NCBI GenBank assembly: GCA_016934515.1
Contig: JAFGSR010000020.1
Span: 1-43,490, forward strand
DNA: 43,490 nucleotides
Source: Sedimentisphaerales bacterium
GTDB lineage: Bacteria; Planctomycetota; Phycisphaerae; Sedimentisphaerales; SM23-30
Direction: 5' to 3'
Position 1 is the stretch's first letter. Each line of letters starts with the position of its first letter. The notes below the pieces were generated by a model, which saw only the letters and a list, made by a program, of their open reading frames with translations, searched no databases and was not told the DNA's origin. Shown here in pieces: positions 8,640 to 17,894 of this stretch. A program made the position numbers and the translations under genes.

Positions 8640-9754
8640 TGGCACAATTGCAACTTAAAAATCTTTATAAACAGTATCGCAACAAAAAGTCCAAACAGCA
8701 AAATGACTTTGCGGTAAATGATTTCTCCTTAACGTGCAATGACGGTGAATTCGTAGGCATATTAGGCCCATCCGGCTGCGGCAAAACCACAACTCTGCGG
8801 ATGATTGCCGGCCTTGAAGAAATAACCAAAGGCGAAATCTTCATCGGCGATACGAAAGTAAACGACATTCACCCCAAAGACCGGCAAATCGGACTTGCTT
8901 TTGAAGATTATGCGCTATACCCACCGCTGAATGTTTATGACAATATCGCGTTCAACCTTAGAGCTAAAAAAATATCCGAACAAAAAATTCACGAACAGAT
9001 AACCCAAATCGCTCCTCTGCTAAAAGTCGATGATTTACTCGATAGCAGACCCGTAGGCCTGAGCGGAGGCCAAAAACAACGAGTAAATATCGCAAGAGCA
9101 ATAATCCGTAAGCCAAAACTGTTATTGCTCGATGAACCTTTGTCTCATCTCGACGGTAAAATGCGCCAGGTGCTGCGAACCGAAATTAAAAGACTGCACA
9201 AGGAAATAAACTGCACCACAATTATCGTAACGCACGACCAACTCGAAGCCATGAGCCTTGCCGACAAAATCGCAATAATGAAGGACGGCAAACTTCAGCA
9301 GTTCGGCACGCCACTGGAAGTTTACGACGATCCGGCAAACGAATTTGTAGCAGGTTTCATCGGCGAGCCTCCGATGAATCTTATGACAGTTAAAATATCG
9401 AAAAATATGGATGAATTCTTCTTCGACTTCCCGAAAAGTGAAGTCAAAATCAGTGTACCCCAAAGATACCACAGCGTTATCGTTGACGGCATGACAGTTA
9501 AACTGGGCGTAAGACCAATGGACGTACTCATCGGCGACAAAACCAGCAAAGGCTCACGGGTACACGTAGCGGTATTCGAAAACCTGGGCGAAGAAAGAAA
9601 AATAAGCGTAAGAGTCGGCGACGAATTCCTGACCCTGACTACTGCCGAGGAAATAAGACTAAAACACGGCGACATTATTAGGCTACAGGTAAAAGCAGAG
9701 AAGACTCACCTGTTCGATGTAGAAACAGGCCAAAGAATTAGAGCAACAGATTAA
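8639..9754 (+). CDS. ABC importer ATPase, second of two (MalK/UgpC type)
   Basis: Nucleotide-binding subunit of 371 residues. Walker A GPSGCGKTT, canonical signature LSGGQKQR, Walker B LLLLDEP and H-loop VTHD are intact, followed by the C-terminal regulatory domain. The Q-loop again has Glu (FEDYALYPP) instead of Gln. The start overlaps the preceding stop. Importers with two different ATPases and two permeases are known, for example the rhizobial glycerol transporter GlpSTPQV; whether this one moves glycerol or a sugar is not shown by the sequence. Last gene of the operon; it converges on an acetyltransferase 11 bases away with no clear terminator between. Confidence 0.9.
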   Translation: MAQLQLKNLYKQYRNKKSKQQNDFAVNDFSLTCNDGEFVGILGPSGCGKTTTLRMIAGLEEITKGEIFIGDTKVNDIHPKDRQIGLAFEDYALYPPLNVYDNIAFNLRAKKISEQKIHEQITQIAPLLKVDDLLDSRPVGLSGGQKQRVNIARAIIRKPKLLLLDEPLSHLDGKMRQVLRTEIKRLHKEINCTTIIVTHDQLEAMSLADKIAIMKDGKLQQFGTPLEVYDDPANEFVAGFIGEPPMNLMTVKISKNMDEFFFDFPKSEVKISVPQRYHSVIVDGMTVKLGVRPMDVLIGDKTSKGSRVHVAVFENLGEERKISVRVGDEFLTLTTAEEIRLKHGDIIRLQVKAEKTHLFDVETGQRIRATD

Positions 9755-9765
9755 ACACGGCATGG

Positions 9766-10428
9766 TTATGTCAGATCGAGTCGCATAGTATATTTATTCC
9801 GAGCATCTTCCGCAGCCAGACCCTTTGCGATTACTTGCTCCTGCATCTTCTCCAAAAGTTCTCCACGCAGTTCATGCTCGATTTCAGTTTTTACCAAGCC
9901 GAATCCAAGTTTTTCCCAAAAGCTCCTTCCGGCTGCACCAAAGTTGGCATACATTATCTCAACCTCTTCATACGCAGTAGCTTCGATGCTTTCCCACCCA
10001 TGCTCCTGGGCCCAGCAAATAAGTTCACGAGCCATTCGAGTTCCAATGCCTTTACGTTTATAAGGATTTTTCTTCTGCTGCGACGACCCCGCCATCATAC
10101 AATGAACTTTCAATGTCTTATCCTGAATATTCTTCAATGATGGAAACTCTCTTGCCGCGGTACTTTCCGACGGACCATAAGGCGGCTCCTGCTGGAGACA
10201 AAAACCGATCATGCTCCCTTCGGGAAAAAGTATTTTAGGGTAAAACCGAAGCGAGCCAACAACTAAATCGCTATCTTTTGCGAGTATAGCACATGTTCCA
10301 TACGTTTCAATTAGCTTCTCCAGTAACGGAATATTAACGGCACGTAGCTTTTTAAAATCAGTATGAAATTTAGGTGGCGACTTCTCAATGCTTGTTTTTG
10401 ACAGAGGCCCCCATGCAAACAACGCCAT
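9766..10428 (-). CDS. GNAT-family N-acetyltransferase
   Basis: Probably transfers an acetyl group from acetyl-CoA to an unknown amine. The acetyl-CoA-binding motif A appears as YKRKGIGTRMARELICWAQE (Arg/Gln-x-x-Gly-x-Gly pattern), about residues 124-143. A conserved strand-and-aromatic region (FWEKLGFGLVKTE) follows near the C-terminus, as in GNAT proteins. The 220-residue length is on the long side for the fold, with an extended N-terminal half. No strong ribosome site is seen before the ATG. Its stop is only 11 bases from the importer operon, which runs the other way. Substrate unknown. Confidence 0.75.
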   Translation of the reverse strand: MALFAWGPLSKTSIEKSPPKFHTDFKKLRAVNIPLLEKLIETYGTCAILAKDSDLVVGSLRFYPKILFPEGSMIGFCLQQEPPYGPSESTAAREFPSLKNIQDKTLKVHCMMAGSSQQKKNPYKRKGIGTRMARELICWAQEHGWESIEATAYEEVEIMYANFGAAGRSFWEKLGFGLVKTEIEHELRGELLEKMQEQVIAKGLAAEDARNKYTMRLDLT

Positions 10429-10613
10429 AAAATAAAGTCTTTACCCATTGGCTCAATAATAACGTCACTCAACATTTTTCTGTTTTCTTTCTATTTTTCA
10501 AATGTTAACTTTCCGTACCGGGCTCTCCGCTGCGCTCCGTGTCGCAGTTTTATGTTACATCACATGTAGAGCCGCGCCAGCGAAAACGCACCATTGGATA
10601 AATAGCCAAAATA
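10429..10613. other. Intergenic region, nothing recognised
   Basis: This 185-bp spacer between two minus-strand genes holds no convincing frame, terminator or repeat. Confidence 0.5.
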
Positions 10614-11303
10614 TCATATAGATTTGCAAAACGCAGTTACTGCTTCAAGAATTCTTGATCCCTTTTCCGCATTTGAATAAAATGCAGCACGAGATATTTC
10701 AATCTGAATCCAGGGCAGTTCATCAGCATGAGAACTAATAATACATCCGCCCCGGAAAGGCCGATTGATAGATATCTGATTTTTAAAGGTCCTCTCAAAA
10801 CATTCAGCAAGATTATCCAGTAAGAACCGTGGACATGTTCTGTCATTATTACTTAGACAGACCCAGGGGCGTTCTTCACCGGGATCGGGGCCGAGGGGCG
10901 GACCAACTGCCGCCATAGTGTGACAGTCCAATCCTATCTTGATCTGAGATTGTTTTGCAATCTTAGTCAATTGCCGATGGTAAGGATGATAATATTTGTT
11001 TAACAACGATTGAATTAACAATTCCGAAAGCGGGCTGCGGTAAACAGGGTCGCTCCAGCAGGTGTGGGTCTTGACAACTCCGTCGGGGCGACGGTCGGAT
11101 ACAAGACGATTAAGGTCCACAATCGCGCGGGCAACGTCGGATGTAAGGTAAGCAGCCACCTGCGATTGAAGATCATAAATCTCAGCGGCACCCTCGTCAC
11201 TGTCAGCACAAATCTGCTCCAGAGTGAGAATACAAATATCCTGAACCTCACAAGGAATGGACAAACCGGCATGGGGGACTGAAATCAGAATCGGCAAGGT
11301 CAT
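10614..11303 (-). CDS. N-formylglutamate amidohydrolase family protein
   Basis: The family hydrolyses N-formyl-L-glutamate or related N-acyl amino acids, using a metal. Motifs in order: SVPHAG at the N-terminus, DLNR, DCHTM near the middle (metal-ligand type), NRPFRGG, and an EISRA-type segment near the C-terminus. Length of 229 is close to the usual 250-270. Its ATG overlaps the last codons of the gamma-glutamyltransferase gene by four bases (ATGA), so it is the third gene of a coupled operon. No histidine-utilisation genes are nearby, so a role in peptide or glutamyl-amide turnover is more likely than the classic Hut pathway. That role is inference. Confidence 0.85.
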   Translation of the reverse strand: MTLPILISVPHAGLSIPCEVQDICILTLEQICADSDEGAAEIYDLQSQVAAYLTSDVARAIVDLNRLVSDRRPDGVVKTHTCWSDPVYRSPLSELLIQSLLNKYYHPYHRQLTKIAKQSQIKIGLDCHTMAAVGPPLGPDPGEERPWVCLSNNDRTCPRFLLDNLAECFERTFKNQISINRPFRGGCIISSHADELPWIQIEISRAAFYSNAEKGSRILEAVTAFCKSI

Positions 11304-12913
11304 GACCGAGGTCCTCCCGCAGCACCGTCGCGACGGGGATCGGCAACACCGAGGAATTCATCACCTTCACGCTGAACCAGTTGAACACAACCCAGATAAA
11401 AGGAATACGGATCTCGCTGATCGATTTCGAAGCCATAGTCCCGGAGAGTATCGGGAATATCGCTGCGCATACAAGAAGCTTCGAGGCTGACGATACCATC
11501 GAAAGAACAATGCAAACGAGGCGCAGCAACGGCGTCAAAGGAAGATTGACGAGGCAGACGCAGGAGGACCTGGAGGATAGAGGAGACTATGCGTTCGCTG
11601 CCGGGGGAACCAATGGCAAGCCAGGGTTGTTTACCGCGAAAGATGATGGTGGGCGCAACACTGGCCCAGGGAACGGCGTTAGGGCGAAGGTAATAGGGAT
11701 GCCGAATATTTTCCGTCTCAAAGGCCATCATATAATTGTTGTATAGAAAACCGAGTTCGGGAGTAGCCACACATGCGCCGTACACGCGCTCAATAGACTG
11801 GGTCAAGGCAACAACGTTACCGAAGCGGTCCATAACCGACAGATGCGTAGTCTCACCTTGGCTGCGGATTTGCTTATTAATTCGTTTGGTCTCTTTCTGA
11901 GCATATTCGATGCTTAGCATCCTTTTACGGGATACTTGGGAATAAAAATTGGGATCGAAAGGCCGGTCAATGCGATCGCGGAAGGCCTGTTGAATGATAT
12001 GGGAAAGATAGATGGCACCCCGGGGCGTATCAGCATTCCGGTATTTTGCCGGCACGTGGCTAAGCATATTGAGCATCTCGATCAGGGTTCGACCAGCACC
12101 AGGCGGTGGAAAGGTAAACACCCGGGTACCTTCAAAATTACAGGTAACGGGGCGCCGCTCGATAGGACGGGGAATCTGAGCCAGGTCTTCAAGACGGATA
12201 AGGCCGTCATTGCGCACCATATCCCAGTGAATCAATTCTGCTATCGTTCCGGTATAAAAGTCGTAAGTTCCTTTTTCTGCGAGTCGTTTTAGGGTCTCGG
12301 CGAGAATGGGCTGTCTAAATCGTTCGCCAACTTTGTAGGTACAGTGCGCGTCTTTGAGAAACAGAGAGGCGGCCGAGCCGGCTCGAAGGTTTTTTCTCTC
12401 CCGGCGAATAAGCCGTCGGTGTAATTCGGTGATCAAGAAACCCTCTTCCGCGAGTCGGATGGCCGGGGCAAGCACCTGCTCCGGGGCGAGTGTACCGTAT
12501 TTATGGCGCGCATAATTGAGCACGGCTGGGGTGCTGGGTACGGTTGTCGCTCGATAACCGCGTCTCCGGTCGTCGTCGGTCAGTGCCGCCAGCGAGGTGA
12601 GGTTAGGGGCACGGCTTGAACCGTCGAGCGCGAAGGTTCGGCGAGTTTTGGCCAGGTGAATGAGCATCATGGTTTGCCCACCGAGACCGGAAGCAGAGGC
12701 TTCGCAGACTCCTAACGCATACGCCGATGCAACAGCAGCATCGATGGCATTGCCGCCGGCCTCAAGCATTTCAACGCCGGCATCCGTAGCACGATAATGC
12801 TGGCTGGCAACCATACCGAAACGAGAAACGGCAAAACGCTGCGGTTTACGTAATTTGGGCGGAGACAAATCCTGTGTTTCAGTGTCATCTTTTTTAGGAG
12901 GACGTTTTTTCAT
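11300..12913 (-). CDS. Gamma-glutamyltransferase (gamma-glutamyltranspeptidase) family, Ntn hydrolase
   Basis: Cleaves or transfers gamma-glutamyl groups; the family matures by autocleavage before a catalytic Thr. Start placed at 12913 (MKKRPPKKDD), with GGAAGG ten bases upstream. The longer frame to 13129 would overlap the ATP-grasp gene by over 200 bases and is unlikely. Diagnostic parts: MVASQHYRATDAGVEMLEAGGNAIDAA-type N-terminal motif, GLGGQTMMLIH, and the catalytic region GETTHLSVMDRFGN, where the second Thr is the expected nucleophile. Length of 537 is normal. No signal peptide is visible with this start, unlike the periplasmic E. coli enzyme, suggesting a cytoplasmic location. It overlaps both operon neighbours, by 20 bases upstream and 4 downstream. 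Confidence 0.88.
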   Translation of the reverse strand: MKKRPPKKDDTETQDLSPPKLRKPQRFAVSRFGMVASQHYRATDAGVEMLEAGGNAIDAAVASAYALGVCEASASGLGGQTMMLIHLAKTRRTFALDGSSRAPNLTSLAALTDDDRRRGYRATTVPSTPAVLNYARHKYGTLAPEQVLAPAIRLAEEGFLITELHRRLIRRERKNLRAGSAASLFLKDAHCTYKVGERFRQPILAETLKRLAEKGTYDFYTGTIAELIHWDMVRNDGLIRLEDLAQIPRPIERRPVTCNFEGTRVFTFPPPGAGRTLIEMLNMLSHVPAKYRNADTPRGAIYLSHIIQQAFRDRIDRPFDPNFYSQVSRKRMLSIEYAQKETKRINKQIRSQGETTHLSVMDRFGNVVALTQSIERVYGACVATPELGFLYNNYMMAFETENIRHPYYLRPNAVPWASVAPTIIFRGKQPWLAIGSPGSERIVSSILQVLLRLPRQSSFDAVAAPRLHCSFDGIVSLEASCMRSDIPDTLRDYGFEIDQRDPYSFYLGCVQLVQREGDEFLGVADPRRDGAAGGPRS

Positions 12914-15071
12914 AGGCGGGCAATCCTTCCAATTCCTGAACGAGAAACTCAGCCAACAGTAAGGTACGCTGGAGAATACTGATTCGTTGGACTGCTTCCT
13001 GGGGTGTATAAAGCTGACAGGCGACAGGGCCCAGACCGCAGACCACGGCGGTCGAAGTGGGTACCAGTCCGGCGATACTGGGCCAAAGCGAAGATTCTTG
13101 TTTAAGGGGGATTTCCCAATGCTCGGCAACCTGGGATAGAATTTTCGCCAATTGGCGATTTTTAGGACGGGCTTTCATGGCCGGTCGATCTGAAATAATT
13201 TCCAGTTCCCAGTGAATGGAATCTTTCCCGAGGATTTCACGCATCTGTCGTTCCAGAGAATCGGCCTGCGTTTGATCACTGTAACTTAAAAGTAACGTAG
13301 CCTGGACGCGATGCGGAAGGAGCATGGGAAAGGCATTCGTGTGAATATCCGTAGCGGCAACCGCTACTCGTTCCTTGCGGGAAGATAATTTCGACAGATC
13401 GTGCAATTTCCGACAGAACCAATTCAACGCATCCGGTTGCTTGAGTACCTTGCCCAGGCGACGCGGCTCAGCCTTAATGAGCAACTGGTATTTTCTTTGT
13501 CCTCGGCGCTGGGTAATAATTTTGTTATCGGTATTTCCGGGACGCAAAACAAAAACCTGCTTAGCCTGCGCCGCCGCTTTTCGGATGATTTCGGCACTGT
13601 ATTTGCCATCACGTCCTTCGTCGGTGTAATAAAGCACTCCGATAGGCAAACGCTGCAACCTTCGAATGTGTCGCAAACCACGGAGCGCAAATTCCAGCAT
13701 CACCAGGGGAGCACGTGATAGGCCGATACCTTCGCCGAACAGCCATTCCGGATCTCGGCGGAATTCCTGGTAGGGAATCTCGCGACTCAAAGGAATATCA
13801 AGATGACCAATTAATAAGGTCCCCTTCTTAAATCCCGCGCGGGTTTGCCAGGTCCAGACTGCATGCTCATCTGTAAATTCAGATACTTTTTGCATACCTA
13901 TCCCACCAAAACTGTCCGTGAGTTTATTAACACCTTCAAGAAGGCCAATCGGATCGGATGTTCGGCTGTGCAGGCGAGTCCATTCTTCGATACGCTTTTC
14001 GATCTGGTCACGCCTTTTGGATAGGAACGAAAGCATAAGTTCGCCTGAGTCGGCGTTCTTCAAATCAATTTTCACTGGTTTGGGGGTACCAAAATAACGG
14101 GCGGCGGCTTCATCCACAAGCCGATTAATAACGGCGGCAAAATCGAGTCCGATACGCGCAGCGCCTATAAGATAGGAACCGTGCTCTCCGAGACTGGGTA
14201 AGCTGTTGACTTCCAGAATGTAGAGTTTACCTTTTGTATCCATACGCATATCTACGCGGGCACAGTCGTAACAGCCCAGCGACTGAAAGGCGCCACGGGC
14301 AATTTGCACGGCGCGAGCAGAAAGCTCCTCGCTAATAGACGCAGGGCATTCAAATTCGATCCGGCGGCCGGAACGGTGAGTTTTATCTTCGTAGGTATAG
14401 ACGGCGGGACCGTCGGCGGGGAATTTTAGTTCAACAGGAGGAAAAGCCTCGGGTGGATTGTTACCAATGAGACCGACATTGATCTCGCGGCCTGCAATGT
14501 ATTGTTCGACGAGAACGGGCTGCTGGTACTCGTCGAAAATAACCTTAGCCGCTGCACGCAGTTCTTCTTCGTTATGAACGATTTTCAACCCGAAGGAAAC
14601 CGCTTCGTTTTTCGGTTTGACAATCAAGGGATAGGTCAGTTCCGGCAGTTCGAAATCCCAGGAGTTCAATACTGCAAAATCAGGTGTGGGGAGCCCCTGC
14701 TGACGAAAAATCATCTTGGCAACTACTTTATCCAACGCCAATGTATGAGCCTGAGGTCCCGAACCAACGTAGGGAATACCGATCATTTCCAAAATGCTGG
14801 GGACGTGCGTATAGCGGGCCTGACCCTGGATACCATAGGATACATTGAACACCAGACCGGGCCGCTCCCCCTTGAGAACGCGAGGCATGAATTCTTCAAG
14901 ATGGTCGATCAGGTCTTTGTCTCCTTCCAGGGCTTTGACCTGGTGTTTACCTTTTTTCAGGGCATCGGAAAGACGCTTGATGGTTTTTTGGCCTATGATC
15001 TCTCGGTTCGGCACCCCGAAAAGATTGATGACATTACGCTGGTCCCGATTATATACAATAGCGATTTTCAT
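12894..15071 (-). CDS. Fusion of a D-Ala-D-Ala-ligase-like ATP-grasp domain with an M20-peptidase-like domain
   Basis: Residues 1 to about 335 form an ATP-grasp ligase of the Ddl type: KMIFRQQGLPTPDF, LIVKPKNEAVSFGLKIV, VEQYIAGREINVGLIG, and the Mg-binding end ILEVNSLPSLGEHGSY near residue 285. Residues about 345-720 resemble M20 carboxypeptidases: LLIGHLDIPL near residue 420, a DEG(RDG) counterpart of the DEE box, a lid/dimerisation domain, and a GLGPV tail. The usual GxGxxDxKGG zinc box reads GEGIGLSRAP, so ligands are missing and the domain may be inactive or bind something else. First gene of a three-gene overlapping operon. It might make a peptide or amide bond that the downstream enzymes act on (inference). 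No strong ribosome site is seen. Confidence 0.8.
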   Translation of the reverse strand: MKIAIVYNRDQRNVINLFGVPNREIIGQKTIKRLSDALKKGKHQVKALEGDKDLIDHLEEFMPRVLKGERPGLVFNVSYGIQGQARYTHVPSILEMIGIPYVGSGPQAHTLALDKVVAKMIFRQQGLPTPDFAVLNSWDFELPELTYPLIVKPKNEAVSFGLKIVHNEEELRAAAKVIFDEYQQPVLVEQYIAGREINVGLIGNNPPEAFPPVELKFPADGPAVYTYEDKTHRSGRRIEFECPASISEELSARAVQIARGAFQSLGCYDCARVDMRMDTKGKLYILEVNSLPSLGEHGSYLIGAARIGLDFAAVINRLVDEAAARYFGTPKPVKIDLKNADSGELMLSFLSKRRDQIEKRIEEWTRLHSRTSDPIGLLEGVNKLTDSFGGIGMQKVSEFTDEHAVWTWQTRAGFKKGTLLIGHLDIPLSREIPYQEFRRDPEWLFGEGIGLSRAPLVMLEFALRGLRHIRRLQRLPIGVLYYTDEGRDGKYSAEIIRKAAAQAKQVFVLRPGNTDNKIITQRRGQRKYQLLIKAEPRRLGKVLKQPDALNWFCRKLHDLSKLSSRKERVAVAATDIHTNAFPMLLPHRVQATLLLSYSDQTQADSLERQMREILGKDSIHWELEIISDRPAMKARPKNRQLAKILSQVAEHWEIPLKQESSLWPSIAGLVPTSTAVVCGLGPVACQLYTPQEAVQRISILQRTLLLAEFLVQELEGLPAYEKTSS

Positions 15072-15255
15072 AAAATTTTGTTCTGAACAGTTTTTGTTTT
15101 TTAGCCCAGTTTTTTTTTGCTAACCTGCTCTTCACTATCGGACCAATCTTTTTCGTATTTAATCCTGCCACTGCTCAATCTTAACACAAATTTCTCCATC
15201 CAACAACCAATCTTTTTCATTGAAATCGGCTTAATCCAGTCAACAAAAAATACGC

Positions 15256-15293
15256 AAAAAGCCGACACGCCATCTCTGACCTGTCGGCTTTTT
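15256..15293 (-). terminator. Intrinsic terminator after the RRM gene
   Basis: A perfect 12-bp stem (AAAAAGCCGACA / TGTCGGCTTTTT) with a 14-base loop. On the minus strand, downstream of the RRM gene, the hairpin ends in a T run. Because it is symmetric with A and T runs on both sides, it could work in either direction. Confidence 0.8.
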
Positions 15294-15359
15294 GTTAATA
15301 CTAATTGACTCTGTTCTGGGGCGAGACCGCTCGCCTTCACTACTGGAGAACATAAAAGC

Positions 15360-15704
15360 CTAGTAGCGTCCGCCACCACCGCCGCCACCGCCACCGCGAC
15401 CACCACGACCGCCGCCACCGCCGTAGCCACCGCGACCGCCGCCGCGTGGGCGATCCTGTTTCGGCTGCGCTTCGTTTACTTTCAGAGCACGTCCATCTAC
15501 ATCTTTCTCGTTCAGTGCTTCCATTGCCGCCATCGCTTCTTCGTCAGAACTCATTTCCACAAAACCAAAACCTTTGCTCCGGCCGGTGTCTCGGTCGCTG
15601 ATAACCCGCGCCGAAGTCACTTCACCAAACTCGGCAAAAAGCTCTTCCAGCATCGTGTCCGTGACACCATAACTCAAATTACCAACATAAATGTTCTTAC
15701 CCAT
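15360..15704 (-). CDS. RNA-binding protein with one RRM domain and a glycine-rich tail
   Basis: Binds single-stranded RNA, probably as a chaperone; bacterial relatives (Rbp proteins) are often cold-induced. Residues 1-80 are an RRM: RNP2 is IYVGNL near the N-terminus and RNP1 is KGFGFVEM near residue 45. The tail of about 30 residues is nearly all Gly with scattered Arg and Tyr. Length of 114 is typical. GGAG lies ten bases upstream of the ATG. A 73-bp repeat sits just upstream and a strong terminator follows, so it is monocistronic. Confidence 0.92.
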   Translation of the reverse strand: MGKNIYVGNLSYGVTDTMLEELFAEFGEVTSARVISDRDTGRSKGFGFVEMSSDEEAMAAMEALNEKDVDGRALKVNEAQPKQDRPRGGGRGGYGGGGGRGGRGGGGGGGGGRY

Positions 15705-15729
15705 CAGAAATACTCTCCAAAAAAAGGAG

Positions 15730-15802
15730 CCCTTACAAAATGCGTCAGAATTAACAATTATTGGCCATTTAGCCTACCGAAAACCCATTTTGTTAGAGCG
15801 AA
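15730..15802 (+). repeat. 73-bp intergenic repeat, copy 1
   Basis: Matches 25036-25108 over exactly the same length, about 52 of 73 positions identical without gaps by my count, with the last 15 bases (TTTTGTTAGAGCGAA) identical. Its ends are near-inverted: CTTACAAAA on the left, TTTTGTTAG on the right. It lies 26 bases upstream of the RRM start and is in the opposite orientation, relative to its gene, from copy 2. Confidence 0.6.
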
Positions 15803-16294
15803 AATTTATTGAGCCTGTTTTTTACTTTCGGGCTATCTGCGAAAGCGGCCATACCATAGCCTATCATGCCCTTCCCTAATGCTGCAAAAAACAGACTCAC
15901 TGAGTTGGGCTCTATACTTCAATTTAACTTTTATGCTTCCATACTGCCAAACCAAATCCGCCCTTGTGCTACTCATCTTATACAAAAAACCTTCCACGCC
16001 GTCAACCTACCAGATTCAACTCCTCGCGTCAAACGTTTTCTAACCAACTCGCCACTCTATGTTCTGGCTGATCAGGTCATCGCCGCCGTTTACAACAGGA
16101 ATCGTAAATACTTGATAAAAAGCAACTTAAGGACAGAGTTGTCGCGCCCGCTCGGTAGTTTTAACCGGCACAGAACACTTGCTTCTATTAAAACGCCGAC
16201 TGCACCTTTCTTCATAAAACCTTTCGGATAACTGCCCGAAACAGGTTCAAAATGTCGCAACCGTTTCCTGAACACAAACGGACTGTATAATAAA
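15803..16294. other. Long intergenic region upstream of the RRM gene
   Basis: About 490 bp between the repeat copy and the catalase terminator. Short frames occur on both strands but none has a ribosome site, recognisable motifs or sensible composition. It could hold the RRM gene's regulatory leader or an unrecognised RNA. I found no tmRNA, RNase P or SRP signature. Confidence 0.4.
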
Positions 16295-16331
16295 AAAGAT
16301 GTTGCCCTTACAATAACAAGGCAACACCTTT
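16295..16331 (-). terminator. Intrinsic terminator of the catalase gene
   Basis: On the minus strand, 29 bases after the catalase stop, a 12-bp stem (AAAGGTGTTGCC / GGCAACATCTTT, one G-T pair) closes a short loop and runs into TTTTTT. Confidence 0.85.
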
Positions 16332-16359
16332 TAGAAAAAATAGCGTTTTATCTCAATTA

Positions 16360-17817
16360 TCAAGCGGGTACTTCGCTAAGTGGAATACCCAACGCATCGG
16401 CTACTCCCTTGCCGTAGGCCGGATCAGCTTTCAGACAGTTACCAATGTGGCGAACCTTAATCTCCTTGGGGGCATCACCCATAGCACGAGCTGTATTCCC
16501 AAAGAGCGCTTGCTGCTGTTCAGGATTCATCAAACGGAACAGAGCGCCGGGCTGAGAGTAGTAATCGTCATCATCCTCACGGTGGCTCCAATGGTCAGCC
16601 GCACCATCAATTGCCAGCGGCGGTTCACAGAATTCGGGCTGCTCCTGCCACTCGCCGTAACTATTAGGCTCGTAGGCCAGGGTTCCACCGTGGTTGTCAT
16701 CAACCCGCATGGAACCATCGCGATGGAACGTGTGAACCGGGCAACGAGCACGATTCACCGGAATCAGATGATGGTTCACTCCCAGACGATATCGCTGGGC
16801 ATCACCGTAGGAAAAGAGCCGACCCTGCAGCATCTTGTCCGGCGAAAATCCAATACCCGGTACAATATTCGCCGGATTAAACGCCGACTGCTCGACTTCA
16901 GCAAAGTAGTTCTCCGGATTCTTATTCAACTCGAGCACACCCACATCGATAAGCGGATAGTCCCCGTGAGGCCATACCTTGGTCAGGTCAAATGGATTGA
17001 ACGGAAATTTAGCCGCGTCTTGCTCTGGCACCACCTGAATCTTCATGTCCCACCTGGGAAAGTCACCCTTCTCAATACTCTCAAACAGGTCACGCTGGTT
17101 GCTTTCCCGGCACTTCCCGACAACCGCCTCCGCCTCAGCGTCGGTAAGGCACTTAATTCCCTGTTGGGTCTTGAAATGGAACTTCACCCAAAACCGCTCG
17201 TTCTTGGCGTTAATCAGACTGAACGTGTGACTGCCGTAGCCGTTCATGTGCCGGAAAGAGTACGGAATTCCCCTCTCGCTCATGGTGATGGTTACCTGAT
17301 GCAAAGCTTCAGGCAGGTTCGTCCAAAAGTCCCAGTTATTGCGAGCGCTGCGCAGGTTGGTTTTGGGATCGCGCTTTACCGCATGGTTAAGGTCGGGAAA
17401 TTTAAGCGGATCACGCAGGAAAAACACCGGTGTGTTGTTGCCCACCAGGTCCCAGTTACCCTCCTCAGTGTAAAATTTCATCGCAAAACCGCGGATATCT
17501 CGCTCGGCATCCGCCGCTCCTCGCTCACCGGCCACCGTGGAAAAGCGAACAAATGCCTCGGTCTTCTTACCAACCTCGGAAAATATTTTCGCTTTTGTGT
17601 ACTTACTGATGTCATGCGTCACGGTAAAAGTCCCGTAAGCTCCCGATCCCTTGGCGTGCATACGGCGCTCAGGGATCACCTCGCGGTCGAAGTGCGCCAG
17701 CTTTTCGAGAAACCAAACATCCTGAAGCAACTGCGGACCACGCGGCCCTGCAGTCATCACGTTCTGATTGTCAACAATAGGCGCACCTACATTACTCGTT
17801 AATTTCTTCTTTTTCAT
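16360..17817 (-). CDS. katA: Monofunctional heme catalase (KatA type)
   Basis: Converts hydrogen peroxide to water and oxygen. Catalytic His lies in [12 protein letters not shown] (about residues 52-63), distal Asn in [21 protein letters not shown], and the proximal heme Tyr in [14 protein letters not shown]. The 485-residue length marks a small-subunit (clade 3) catalase. GGAG precedes the ATG by six bases. A PerR-type regulator gene ends 77 bases upstream on the same strand, so the two may be co-transcribed, and a clear terminator follows. A 451-codon frame on the opposite strand is a shadow of this gene. Confidence 0.96.
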   Translation of the reverse strand: MKKKKLTSNVGAPIVDNQNVMTAGPRGPQLLQDVWFLEKLAHFDREVIPERRMHAKGSGAYGTFTVTHDISKYTKAKIFSEVGKKTEAFVRFSTVAGERGAADAERDIRGFAMKFYTEEGNWDLVGNNTPVFFLRDPLKFPDLNHAVKRDPKTNLRSARNNWDFWTNLPEALHQVTITMSERGIPYSFRHMNGYGSHTFSLINAKNERFWVKFHFKTQQGIKCLTDAEAEAVVGKCRESNQRDLFESIEKGDFPRWDMKIQVVPEQDAAKFPFNPFDLTKVWPHGDYPLIDVGVLELNKNPENYFAEVEQSAFNPANIVPGIGFSPDKMLQGRLFSYGDAQRYRLGVNHHLIPVNRARCPVHTFHRDGSMRVDDNHGGTLAYEPNSYGEWQEQPEFCEPPLAIDGAADHWSHREDDDDYYSQPGALFRLMNPEQQQALFGNTARAMGDAPKEIKVRHIGNCLKADPAYGKGVADALGIPLSEVPA

Positions 17818-17894
17818 TTTATGCTCCCTTCTGAACCAATTTCATGGTTACGAATAAACTCATAAAAGGTTTAGTGATATCTAATAAAGCAAGC

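Noticed and set aside
12914..13129. Extended N-terminus of the gamma-glutamyltransferase frame
   Set aside because: It overlaps the well-supported ATP-grasp gene by over 200 bases, and a better start with a ribosome site exists at 12913.
15866..16231. A 121-codon plus-strand frame upstream of the RRM gene
   Set aside because: No ribosome site, no domain, and composition unlike its neighbours.
16447..17802. A 451-codon open frame antisense to the catalase gene
   Set aside because: It mirrors the catalase gene, whose motifs are complete, and has no ribosome site or recognisable domain.
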